Source of the DNA: Frankiaceae bacterium
Lineage (GTDB): Bacteria; Actinomycetota; Actinomycetes; JAFAQI01
Direction: 5' to 3'
Length of the DNA: 7,675 nucleotides
NCBI GenBank assembly: GCA_030840545.1
Contig: JAVEEH010000060.1
Coordinates: forward strand, 1 to 7,675
Below, one piece after another: positions 1 to 5,131 of this stretch (the first letter of the stretch is position 1; the number at the start of each line of letters is the position of its first letter). Below the pieces are notes generated by a model, which worked only from the letters and a program-made list of their open reading frames with translations, ran no database searches and was not told the DNA's origin. The translations under genes and the position numbers were made by a program.

Positions 1-766
1 AGAGGCACACGGCGGCGGCGGCCGAGAGGTTGAGGCTCTCGGCCTGTCCGTGGATGGGGACCCGGACCTGCCGGTCGGCGGCCGCCGACGTCTCCGGCGC
101 CAGGCCGTGTGCCTCGTTGCCGAACAACCAGGCGACCGGTGTGGTGAGGGCGGCGTCCATCTCGTGGAGATCCGCACCGTCGAGGGTGGTCGCCAAAATG
201 CCGAGACCGCCGGCTCGCAGCGCGGCGATGGTGTCTTGGACGTCGACCCCGGTCACGACCGGCAGGTGGAACAGACTGCCCGCGGACGCGCGCACGCACT
301 TCCCGCCGTACGGGTCGGCCGAACCGCGTGTCAGCACAACCGCATCGGCGCCGGCAGCGTCAGCCGTCCGGATGACGGTGCCGACGTTGCCGGGGTCGCC
401 CGCCTCGACGAGCACGACGACGAGTGCGGGCCGCCGGCTCAGCACCGCCGGCAGGTCCGGGGTGGGGACGGCGACCACCGCGACCACACCCTGCGGCTGC
501 CGCGTGTCTCCTAGCGCCGCGGCCACCCGATCGGAGACGAGCGCGACCGGCAGACCCCGGGTCGCGGCCAAGCGCAGCAGCTCAACGTCGCGGGTCGCGG
601 CGTCGGCGGTGACGAACAGCTCGAGGACCTGATGGTCCGGACTGCGCAAGGCCGCACCGACAGCATGTGGGCCCTCGACGAGAAAAGCCCGGGCGGCGAG
701 CCGTTCCTTGCGCTGCAGGAGCTTGCGGGCGGCCGCGACCCGGGTGTTGTGCGGTGACGTGATCAC
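1..766 (-). CDS. TrmH/SpoU-family RNA 2'-O-methyltransferase (3' end cut off)
   Basis: Probable SAM-dependent 2'-O-ribose methyltransferase of the SPOUT (TrmH/SpoU) class, modifying rRNA or tRNA in the cytoplasm. 255 residues are visible and the frame runs off the left edge, with the C-terminus missing. An N-terminal substrate-binding domain (about residues 1-100, ending near QPQGVVAV) precedes the knotted catalytic domain. All three SpoU motifs are present: N127-V-G-T-V-I-R133 (motif 1), GNEAHGL at 216-222 (motif 2) and VPIHGQAESLNLS at about 236-248 (motif 3). I chose the GTG at 766 because it begins the family-typical ITSPHNTRVAAARKL stretch; no ATG or GTG lies between it and the rplT stop in this frame, and its ribosome-binding site is weak. 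It starts 17 nt after rplT, probably in the same operon. Annotations such as TsnR or RlmB-like are common in this position, but the exact target nucleotide cannot be read from the sequence. Confidence 0.93.
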   Translation of the reverse strand, partial: MITSPHNTRVAAARKLLQRKERLAARAFLVEGPHAVGAALRSPDHQVLELFVTADAATRDVELLRLAATRGLPVALVSDRVAAALGDTRQPQGVVAVVAVPTPDLPAVLSRRPALVVVLVEAGDPGNVGTVIRTADAAGADAVVLTRGSADPYGGKCVRASAGSLFHLPVVTGVDVQDTIAALRAGGLGILATTLDGADLHEMDAALTTPVAWLFGNEAHGLAPETSAAADRQVRVPIHGQAESLNLSAAAAVCL

Positions 767-783
767 GACACCGGCATCGCCAC

Positions 784-1173
784 TCAGGCGGCTGACTCCC
801 CTGCTGCCGAGGACGTGCTGGGCACGGCGGCACGTGCGAGCTCGACCAGCGCGCTGAAGGCCGCCGGGTCGTTGACCGCGAGCTCGGCGAGGTTCTTGCG
901 GTCGACCTCGATGCTCGCCGCCTTGAGACCTTGGATGAAGCGGTTGTAGGTCATGCCGTTGGCGCGGGCGGCCGCGTTGATCCGCTGGATCCAGAGCTGG
1001 CGGAACTCACCCTTGCGCGCCCGCCGGTCTCGGTAGGCGTAGTTGAGCGAGTGGAGCATCTGCTCCTTGGCCTTGCGGTAGAGCCGGGACCGCTGACCGC
1101 GGTAACCACTGGCGCGTTCGAGGACGACGCGGCGCTTCTTGTGGGCGTTGACTGCCCGCTTAACGCGTGCCAC
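784..1173 (-). CDS. rplT: 50S ribosomal protein L20
   Basis: Large-subunit ribosomal protein that binds 23S rRNA and is needed early in 50S assembly. The 129-residue product begins MARVKRAVNAHKKRR and carries the family hallmarks: a very basic N-terminal extension (residues 1-60, including RASGYRGQRSRLYRKAKEQ), then RKGEFRQLWIQRINAAAR and NGMTYNRFIQGLK. It is slightly longer than the usual 117-120 residues because of an alanine/serine-rich C-terminal tail (about 115-129), a common actinobacterial trait. The start is GTG with a strong AAGGAG 5 nt upstream. It is third in infC-rpmI-rplT, 77 nt after rpmI. L20 is an autogenous repressor of this operon in some other bacteria; nothing in this sequence proves that here. 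Confidence 0.99.
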   Translation of the reverse strand: MARVKRAVNAHKKRRVVLERASGYRGQRSRLYRKAKEQMLHSLNYAYRDRRARKGEFRQLWIQRINAAARANGMTYNRFIQGLKAASIEVDRKNLAELAVNDPAAFSALVELARAAVPSTSSAAGESAA

Positions 1174-1178
1174 GGAAA

Positions 1179-1184
1179 CTCCTT
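1179..1184 (-). promoter_or_regulatory. Ribosome-binding site of rplT
   Basis: AAGGAG read on the minus strand, 5 nt before the GTG start of rplT. It fixes the GTG as the initiation codon and shows that rplT has its own strong initiation signal within the 77-nt gap after rpmI. Confidence 0.9.
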
Positions 1185-1250
1185 AGGACTTCGTCTGACC
1201 GGGCTGGGCCGGCGGCTTGTCATGCGACGGCAGGATGGGCGAGGACGGGC

Positions 1251-1445
1251 CTAACGGCCCAACAGCTTCTTCGCCTTCTTGACGTCAGCAGAGGACAGCT
1301 GCTCCTCGTTGGCCAGCCGGCGGGTACGGGTCGACGGCTTGTGCTCGAGCAGGTGGTTGCGGTTGGCGCGGCGGTGCATCAGCTTGCCGCTGCCGGTGAT
1401 CTTGAACCGCTTGCTCGCGCCACTGTGCGTCTTCATCTTGGGCAT
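1251..1445 (-). CDS. rpmI: 50S ribosomal protein L35
   Basis: Small basic protein of the large ribosomal subunit. The 64-residue product matches the family in length and motifs: MPKMKTHSGASKRFK at the N-terminus, ITGSGKLMHRRANRNHLLEHK in the middle, and a lysine-rich end (VKKAKKLLGR). It begins with ATG, 14 nt after the infC stop, and its ribosome-binding site overlaps that stop codon, so its translation is probably coupled to infC. The usual order infC-rpmI-rplT is kept. Confidence 0.99.
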   Translation of the reverse strand: MPKMKTHSGASKRFKITGSGKLMHRRANRNHLLEHKPSTRTRRLANEEQLSSADVKKAKKLLGR

Positions 1446-1454
1446 CGCTGCCGA

Positions 1455-1461
1455 CTCTCCT
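1455..1461 (-). promoter_or_regulatory. Ribosome-binding site of rpmI, overlapping the infC stop
   Basis: AGGAGAG on the minus strand, 9 nt before the rpmI ATG. Its first two bases lie in the infC TAG stop codon (1462-1460), an arrangement suited to translational coupling between IF3 and L35. Confidence 0.8.
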
Positions 1462-2032
1462 AGGTCGTCTCGCCGGGCGCCGGTGCTGTCGCCCCGCGTG
1501 CGTTCTGGTGCTGTTGCTGCAACTTCCGATGCGGCGCCATGACCATGATCATGTTGCGGCCGTCCTGCTTGGGCTCGAACTCCACATAGCCGAGCTCCTG
1601 GACGTCCTCCGCCAGCCGCTTGAGCAACCGATAGCCCAGCTCGGGCCGGGACTGCTCGCGTCCGCGGAACATGATGGTGATCTTGACCTTGTCCCCCGCC
1701 TTGAGGAACCGGACGACGTGACCCTTCTTGGTCTCGTAGTCGTGCGGGTCGATCTTCGGCCGGAGCTTCATCTCTTTGATGACCGTGTGCACCTGGTTGC
1801 GGCGTGCCTCACGAGCCTTCTGCGCGGTCTCGTACTTGTACTTGCCGTAGTCCATGAGCTTGCAGACCGGTGGCCGGGCGGTTGCTGCGACCTCGACGAG
1901 ATCGAGATCTGCTTCCTGGGCCAGGCGCAGTGCGTCGCCGATGGCGACGATGCCGACCTGCTCGCCGTTGGGACCGACAAGCCGCACTTCAGGGACACGG
2001 ATCCGGTCGTTGATGCGGGGTTCGACGCTGAT
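1460..2032 (-). CDS. infC: Translation initiation factor IF-3, initiated at an ATC codon
   Basis: IF-3 binds the 30S subunit, blocks premature 50S joining and rejects wrong start codons and initiator tRNAs. The product is 190 residues. Its N-domain (about 1-80) contains PRINDRIRVPEVRLVGPNG and ARPPVCKLMDYGKYKYE; after a lysine-rich linker, the C-domain (about 85-170) contains KEMKLRPKIDPHDYETK, IMFRGREQSRPELG and KQDGRNMIMVMAPH. The start is unusual. The conserved N-terminus reads back to ATC (2032-2030), preceded by CCCC and AGGAGG, and an in-frame TGA lies at 2044-2042. Between that TGA and a GTG at 1987 there is no ATG, GTG or TTG, and starting at 1987 would delete the conserved RINDRIRVPE segment. 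IF3 genes in other bacteria use AUU or AUC starts that IF3 itself discriminates against, so autogenous control is the natural inference. The first residue would be methionine in vivo. Confidence 0.97.
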   Translation of the reverse strand: MSVEPRINDRIRVPEVRLVGPNGEQVGIVAIGDALRLAQEADLDLVEVAATARPPVCKLMDYGKYKYETAQKAREARRNQVHTVIKEMKLRPKIDPHDYETKKGHVVRFLKAGDKVKITIMFRGREQSRPELGYRLLKRLAEDVQELGYVEFEPKQDGRNMIMVMAPHRKLQQQHQNARGATAPAPGETT

Positions 2033-2036
2033 GGGG

Positions 2037-2042
2037 CCTCCT
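2037..2042 (-). promoter_or_regulatory. Shine-Dalgarno of infC, deciding an ATC start
   Basis: A perfect AGGAGG on the minus strand, separated by CCCC from the ATC at 2032-2030. The A of the in-frame TGA at 2044-2042 is the first base of this site, so no upstream extension of infC is possible. The perfect site probably compensates for the weak start codon. A short stem, GCCT pairing with AGGC around GAGG, could partly mask it. Confidence 0.85.
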
Positions 2043-2113
2043 CAGGCTCTGACGACACAGCCACTGCGGTGAGACGTCGGGACCGCCAGAGACGAAAAGG
2101 TCCCGCACGACAT
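2042..2113 (-). CDS. Possible 23-residue leader ORF upstream of infC
   Basis: ATG at 2113-2111 opens a 23-codon frame (MSCGTFSSLAVPTSHRSGC, then VVRA) that ends at the TGA forming part of the infC Shine-Dalgarno. The same frame stays open upstream to a GTG at 2227, giving 61 codons. The ATG lies in the loop of the attenuator-like hairpin at 2098-2126. A GAGG sits 10 nt upstream of the ATG, which is a weak site. A ribosome ending here would cover the infC initiation region, so coupling or attenuation is conceivable. Chance openness is common in DNA this GC-rich, and I do not recognise the peptide, so confidence is low. Confidence 0.22.
   Translation of the reverse strand: MSCGTFSSLAVPTSHRSGCVVRA
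2078..2105 (-). promoter_or_regulatory. Alternative (anti-terminator-like) hairpin in the infC leader
   Basis: On the minus strand CGGGACC (2105-2099) can pair with a downstream GGTCCCG (2084-2078) across a 14-nt loop that includes the TTTT run. The same CGGGACC is the right arm of the terminator-like hairpin at 2098-2126, so the two structures exclude each other. The complementarity is visible in the sequence; the switching role is inferred. Confidence 0.45.
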
Positions 2114-2126
2114 GCGCACGGGACCT
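2098..2126 (-). terminator. Terminator-like hairpin in the infC leader (candidate attenuator)
   Basis: On the minus strand AGGTCCCG (2126-2119) pairs perfectly with CGGGACCT (2105-2098). The stem extends inward through two G-T wobbles and two G-C pairs to a CATGT loop, 12 pairs in all. It is followed by a short T run (TTTT from 2098, then CGTCT). It lies about 65 nt upstream of the infC start and downstream of the probable promoter, so it would act as an attenuator within the leader rather than ending an upstream gene. The T run is short, so termination may be partial. Confidence 0.55.
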
Positions 2127-2182
2127 CGACGACAACACCCGACCAACTGCCGGCGGAGCCGACGGCGGCCTGGCGAAGACCC

Positions 2183-2199
2183 ATCGGCCGGGGGCCGAT
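2183..2199 (-). promoter_or_regulatory. Perfect 7-bp hairpin in the infC leader
   Basis: ATCGGCC and GGCCGAT flank a 3-nt loop, giving a compact, very GC-rich stem with no T run after it. It lies in the middle of the 297-nt region between the SseB-family gene and infC and would be part of a structured infC leader RNA. No protein ligand or known riboswitch class is recognised. Confidence 0.35.
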
Positions 2200-2266
2200 C
2201 AGGTGGGAGTCGAGGCTCCGCTTGCACGGTGTGACCGAGCTTCCGCCCAGACCCACCGGTCGCAGG

Positions 2267-2297
2267 GCCCAGGCTAGCAGCCGGGCCGAGCCTGGGC
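2267..2297 (-). terminator. 9-bp inverted repeat downstream of the SseB-family gene
   Basis: On the minus strand GCCCAGGCT (2297-2289) and AGCCTGGGC (2275-2267) are perfect complements around a 13-nt spacer, starting 32 nt after the stop of the SseB-family gene. It could end the rib/his transcript. There is no T run, so it would be an actinobacterial-style hairpin terminator at best. The right arm overlaps a possible -10 box for infC, so it could instead be an operator-like palindrome. Confidence 0.4.
2271..2276 (-). promoter_or_regulatory. Possible -10 element of the infC operon
   Basis: TAGCCT on the minus strand matches the T-A-n-n-n-T pattern of actinobacterial housekeeping promoters. 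It lies in the only region where the infC operon could have its own promoter and would give a leader of roughly 230 nt. No convincing -35 hexamer is seen 16-19 nt upstream, and the box overlaps a hairpin arm, so this is tentative. Confidence 0.25.
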
Positions 2298-2329
2298 GAC
2301 CATCGCGCGATGAGGCCCCTCTATGGGCT

Positions 2330-2767
2330 CTATCCCGCGATGTGTGCGTCGGGGTTCGCGAGCAGTGCCTCGGCGGCCTTCGCCAGTGTGCTCAGGTCGT
2401 CGCCGTCGACCGCATGAGTCACCGGACCGGCCACGTCGAGGACGACGCCGTCGTAGCCCTCCCCCACGGCAGACATGAAGACGCGGGCTCCCGTCATCGG
2501 GACGGGGCGTGCGTCGGGCTGCCAGGCCCGAAGGGCGTCGTACGATGAGAAGACCGGTAGCGCCCGTCGGCCGGTCGGGTCGATCAGCGCCGGCAGCGCC
2601 ATGTCGGCGTCACCGGCCGTGCGGACCGCGACGACGGGCAGGAGGAGGCGGGCGCGCAGCATCGCAACGGCCACCGCCCGGCTGCTGCCGGTCGTGAGCA
2701 AGGGCTGCAGCAGCGGGTCGACTCCACCGTCGTCATCCGGTGCGGCGGGCGTCGTGCCGGGGATCAC
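2330..2767 (-). CDS. SseB-family protein, function unknown
   Basis: A 145-residue soluble protein resembling the SseB N-terminal domain family, common and often uncharacterised in actinobacteria. Supporting features are the N-terminal helix with LLQPLLTTGSSRAV, the core strand LLLPVVAV, the alanine-rich LPALIDPTGRRALPVFSSYDAL segment (about 58-79) with the family-typical L-P-V-F-S-S-x-x-A-L-x-x-W pattern, and GYDGVVLDVAGPV (about 104-116). There is no signal peptide or membrane segment. It starts at a GTG whose last two bases and next base form the TGA stop of the upstream transporter gene (GTGA overlap); there is no good ribosome-binding site, so coupled translation is likely. SseB-like genes occur next to infC in other actinobacteria, but no reaction can be assigned. 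Confidence 0.8.
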   Translation of the reverse strand: MIPGTTPAAPDDDGGVDPLLQPLLTTGSSRAVAVAMLRARLLLPVVAVRTAGDADMALPALIDPTGRRALPVFSSYDALRAWQPDARPVPMTGARVFMSAVGEGYDGVVLDVAGPVTHAVDGDDLSTLAKAAEALLANPDAHIAG

Positions 2768-3678
2768 GGCGCCACGCTAGTGCGCCGGATGCCCGCGACA
2801 CCGACCGCGCCGAGGGTGAGGACGGCGCCCAGGATCGTCGTCAGGTGCAGGTGCGTCCCCGGAGCCGGCCAGACGACATCGAGGACGACAGCGCCGGCGA
2901 GCTGCCCGGCGACAGTGGCCAGCGAGACTCGCAGCACGCCGAGCCGCTCCACCGCAGATGCCGCGACCGCGATGTAGACGGCGCCAAGCGCGCCACCCGC
3001 GTACAACCAACCGGGATGCGGCAAGGTCCGGCCGGCCAGATCGCCACGCAGTGCCGCCACGGCCACCAGCGCGACGGTGCCGCCGGCGAAGGACACGACG
3101 GAGGCGACCGCTGTGCTCGCGGCTACCCGTCGGACCTGGCCGTTGGCGGCTTGCTGCAGACCCGAAGCCGCGCCGGCCGCGAACAGCGCGATGAACAGCG
3201 CCGGCCGGACCGAACCGGAGTGGTCACCCAGCGCCCCGAGCGCGACCGCGGCCACCGCCAGCAGCGCGCCGACGAACCGGAGTGACGTGACACGCTGGCG
3301 TCCGCCGGGCCCCAGCCCGGCAGCGTCGACGGACAGTGCCCCGACAGCGGTGCCGGCGACGATGCAGACCGACACGAGGGCCACTCCGACCTGCGGCACA
3401 CCCTCGGCGGTCGACGCGACCACAGCGGCCCCGGCGAGTCCGCCCAGCCACCACCACCAGCGCACCCGACCCGCGCGCAGCCGACGTAGGCCGTCCCGGT
3501 GCGCGACGGCGACGACGACAACGAGCAGCGCGGTGCCCACCGAGAACGAAACCAGCGCGGCATCGATCGCCGAGTGCAACCGCTGGCCGAGCTGGCCGTT
3601 GATCCGCGCCTGCAGAGCCAGCAACGCCCCCGCGACGACGACGACCAGCGCCAGCGGCGGCGCTGGATGCGCGCGCAC
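2764..3678 (-). CDS. DMT-superfamily membrane transporter, YdcZ type, two repeats
   Basis: A 304-residue integral membrane protein with about ten hydrophobic segments (for example 9-24, 39-59, 77-93, 97-118, 134-151, 158-174, 188-210, 222-242, 252-270, 279-296). The halves are internally homologous: LQARINGQLG followed by AALVSFSVGTALL (about 22-52) matches LQQAANGQVR followed by VASVVSFAGGTVAL (about 174-204). This is the duplicated layout of the YdcZ family in the drug/metabolite transporter superfamily, and the N-G-Q signature is kept in both halves. The start is a GTG sharing one base with the hisG stop (TAGTG), and its stop overlaps the next start (GTGA). The substrate is unknown. The position at the end of a riboflavin/histidine operon makes export or import of a related metabolite possible, but this is guilt by association only. 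Confidence 0.85.
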   Translation of the reverse strand: MRAHPAPPLALVVVVAGALLALQARINGQLGQRLHSAIDAALVSFSVGTALLVVVVAVAHRDGLRRLRAGRVRWWWWLGGLAGAAVVASTAEGVPQVGVALVSVCIVAGTAVGALSVDAAGLGPGGRQRVTSLRFVGALLAVAAVALGALGDHSGSVRPALFIALFAAGAASGLQQAANGQVRRVAASTAVASVVSFAGGTVALVAVAALRGDLAGRTLPHPGWLYAGGALGAVYIAVAASAVERLGVLRVSLATVAGQLAGAVVLDVVWPAPGTHLHLTTILGAVLTLGAVGVAGIRRTSVAP

Positions 3679-4553
3679 TACTCCACGATCTTGCTGATCG
3701 CCAACTCGAGGATGTCGCGGGCGCCCGCAGCCTTCAGGGCCGGGATCAACGTGTTGACGCCGCGACGCGGCACCACTGTCTCGACCGCGTGCATGTCGTC
3801 ATGCGCAAGCTGGGTCACGGTCGGCGACGCCATGGCCGGGAGCAGCGCCAGCACGGCCCGGAGATCGCCGCCGTCGACATTGAGCTTCAGCAGCACCTGC
3901 CCGCGCGCGCGGATCGCACCCTGCAACAGCAAGGCGATGTCCTCCATCGCTGCTCGCTTCTCCGCGTCGGCGTAGGACTGCTTGTTGGCGACCAGTTCGG
4001 TGCGCGACGTGAGCAGTGTCTCGAGGATGCGGAGCCCGTGCGCGCGCAACGACGACCCGGTCTCAGTGACGTCGACGATCGCATCGACGATGTCCGGGAC
4101 CTTGGCTTCGGTGGCGCCGTAGGAAGGCACGATCACGGCGCGCACGCCGGCATCGGCGAAGAAGCGCCGAGTCAGCTCCGGATACTCCGTGGAGACGCGT
4201 ACGCCGTCCGGCAGCTCCGCCGCCGTCTGGGCGGGATGTTCGTTGGGAACGGCGAGGATCACGCGGACGGGGTTGGCCGTCGCCTTCGAGTACTGCAGCT
4301 CGCAGACGGAGTCGATGTCGCTCGCGGTCTCGGACACCCAGTCCCGCCCGGTGATGCCGAGATCGAACAGGCCCTGCTCGACATAGCGGGGGATCTCCTG
4401 TGGTCGCAGGAACATGACGCGGTCGATGCGTGGGTCGTCGATGGATGCGCGGTAGTCACGGTCGGAGCCGCGTCGCACGCCGAGGTCGGCGGCGTCGAAC
4501 AGCTCCAGGGTCGCTTTCTCCAGCGATCCCTTGGGCAGGACGAGGGACAACAA
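3678..4553 (-). CDS. hisG: ATP phosphoribosyltransferase, long form
   Basis: Catalyses the committed step of histidine synthesis, ATP plus PRPP to N1-(5-phosphoribosyl)-ATP, in the cytoplasm. The 291-residue product is the long form, which does not need HisZ. The catalytic part (1 to about 212) has LVLPKGSLEKATLELF at the N-terminus, LRPQEIPRYVEQGLFDLGIT, TEYPELTRRFF, and the PRPP-binding loop around DAIVDVTETGSSLR (157-170). The C-terminal ACT-like regulatory domain (about 217-291; LLKLNV, VVPRRGVNTLIPALKAAGARDILELAISKIV) is the site of histidine feedback inhibition in the family. The start is TTG (4553) with a second TTG next to it; an in-frame TGA lies nine codons upstream with no ATG or GTG between, and GGAAGG sits 7 nt before. 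It follows ribH by 68 nt and overlaps the next gene by 1 nt. No hisE is present. Confidence 0.97.
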   Translation of the reverse strand: MLSLVLPKGSLEKATLELFDAADLGVRRGSDRDYRASIDDPRIDRVMFLRPQEIPRYVEQGLFDLGITGRDWVSETASDIDSVCELQYSKATANPVRVILAVPNEHPAQTAAELPDGVRVSTEYPELTRRFFADAGVRAVIVPSYGATEAKVPDIVDAIVDVTETGSSLRAHGLRILETLLTSRTELVANKQSYADAEKRAAMEDIALLLQGAIRARGQVLLKLNVDGGDLRAVLALLPAMASPTVTQLAHDDMHAVETVVPRRGVNTLIPALKAAGARDILELAISKIVE

Positions 4554-4560
4554 CGGACGG

Positions 4561-4566
4561 CCTTCC
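4561..4566 (-). promoter_or_regulatory. Ribosome-binding site of hisG, supporting a TTG start
   Basis: GGAAGG on the minus strand, 7 nt before the TTG at 4553. With the in-frame TGA a few codons upstream and no ATG or GTG in between, it settles TTG as the start. It lies in the 68-nt gap after ribH, which otherwise holds only a C-rich stretch with repeated CCGTCCC units and no clear terminator or promoter. Confidence 0.75.
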
Positions 4567-4621
4567 GGTGAGTGGGGTCAGGGACGGCAATGGCGGGACG
4601 GCGGGACGGGGCGGGTGGCCC

Positions 4622-5131
4622 TCAGCGCCGGCCCGCCTCTTCATGGCCCTCGCCGCGACGTAGCTTGCGCAGCAGCAGTGCCGTGTCGACCGCGGCCATC
4701 ACGGCCTCCCGTCCCTTGTCCTCACTCGAATCGGGCAGTCCGGCCCGGTCGAGTGCCTGCTCCTCCGTGTCACACGTGAGCACGCCGAACCCTACCGGCA
4801 CACCGGTGTCGAGAGCCACGCGGGAGAGCCCGTCGGTGGCAGCGCGGCAGACGTAGTCGAAGTGTGGCGTCCCACCCCGGATGACGACACCGAGAGCGAC
4901 GATCGCGTCGTAGCGTTGCTGCGCGAGGGCCTTGGCGGCAACCGGCAGCTCGAAGGCACCGGGGACGCGTACGACGGCGTGGTCCTCGACCCCGCAGTCG
5001 GCGAGCGCACGTAGCGCTCCGGCGACGAGCCCGTCGGTGACAACCGGATGCCAGCGGGTGGCGACCACGGCGACGCGCAACCCACGACCGTCGCGGTCGC
5101 CGTCGTCGGTGGGCGCGCCGTGGCCGCTCAT
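4622..5131 (-). CDS. ribH: 6,7-dimethyl-8-ribityllumazine synthase
   Basis: Condenses 5-amino-6-ribitylaminouracil with 3,4-dihydroxy-2-butanone 4-phosphate to lumazine, the penultimate step of riboflavin synthesis; family members assemble as pentamers or 60-subunit shells. The 169-residue product shows VVATRWHPVVTDGLVAGAL (22-40, with aromatic W27 at the substrate-stacking position), RVPGAFELPVAAKALA (55-70), GVVIRGGTPHFDYVC (81-95, with the catalytic histidine H90) and GVLTCDTEEQALDRAG (116-131). The first 17 residues are a polar, flexible-looking extension and the C-terminus is charged. The ATG overlaps the ribBA stop as ATGA, and a GAGGTG eight bases upstream lies inside the ribBA coding sequence, so translation is probably coupled. 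It supplies the substrate of RibE encoded two genes upstream. Confidence 0.98.
   Translation of the reverse strand: MSGHGAPTDDGDRDGRGLRVAVVATRWHPVVTDGLVAGALRALADCGVEDHAVVRVPGAFELPVAAKALAQQRYDAIVALGVVIRGGTPHFDYVCRAATDGLSRVALDTGVPVGFGVLTCDTEEQALDRAGLPDSSEDKGREAVMAAVDTALLLRKLRRGEGHEEAGRR

Noticed and set aside
30..632. A 200-codon plus-strand frame near the left edge
   Set aside because: Opposite the TrmH/SpoU methyltransferase, which carries all three family motifs; the plus-strand product is low-complexity (Ala/Ser/Thr/Arg).
1174..1250. A small ORF or regulatory RNA between rpmI and rplT
   Set aside because: An ATG in this 77-nt gap opens a frame that runs into rplT out of phase. It has no ribosome-binding site of its own and no clear hairpin; the gap holds the rplT ribosome-binding site and nothing else I can support.
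1460..1987. infC starting at the GTG at 1987
   Set aside because: It would remove 15 codons, including the conserved RINDRIRVPE segment, and lacks the strong AGGAGG spacing that the ATC start has.
1508..2548. A 346-codon plus-strand frame across infC, its leader and the SseB-family gene
   Set aside because: It spans two real minus-strand genes and a non-coding leader with no ribosome-binding site or domain of its own; it is a GC-driven artefact.
3789..4571. A 260-codon plus-strand frame opposite hisG
   Set aside because: Antisense shadow of a complete, motif-rich hisG.
4580..4621. C-rich short repeats between ribH and hisG as a terminator
   Set aside because: The repeated CCGTCCC units are direct, not inverted, with no T run; they look like simple GC-rich spacer.
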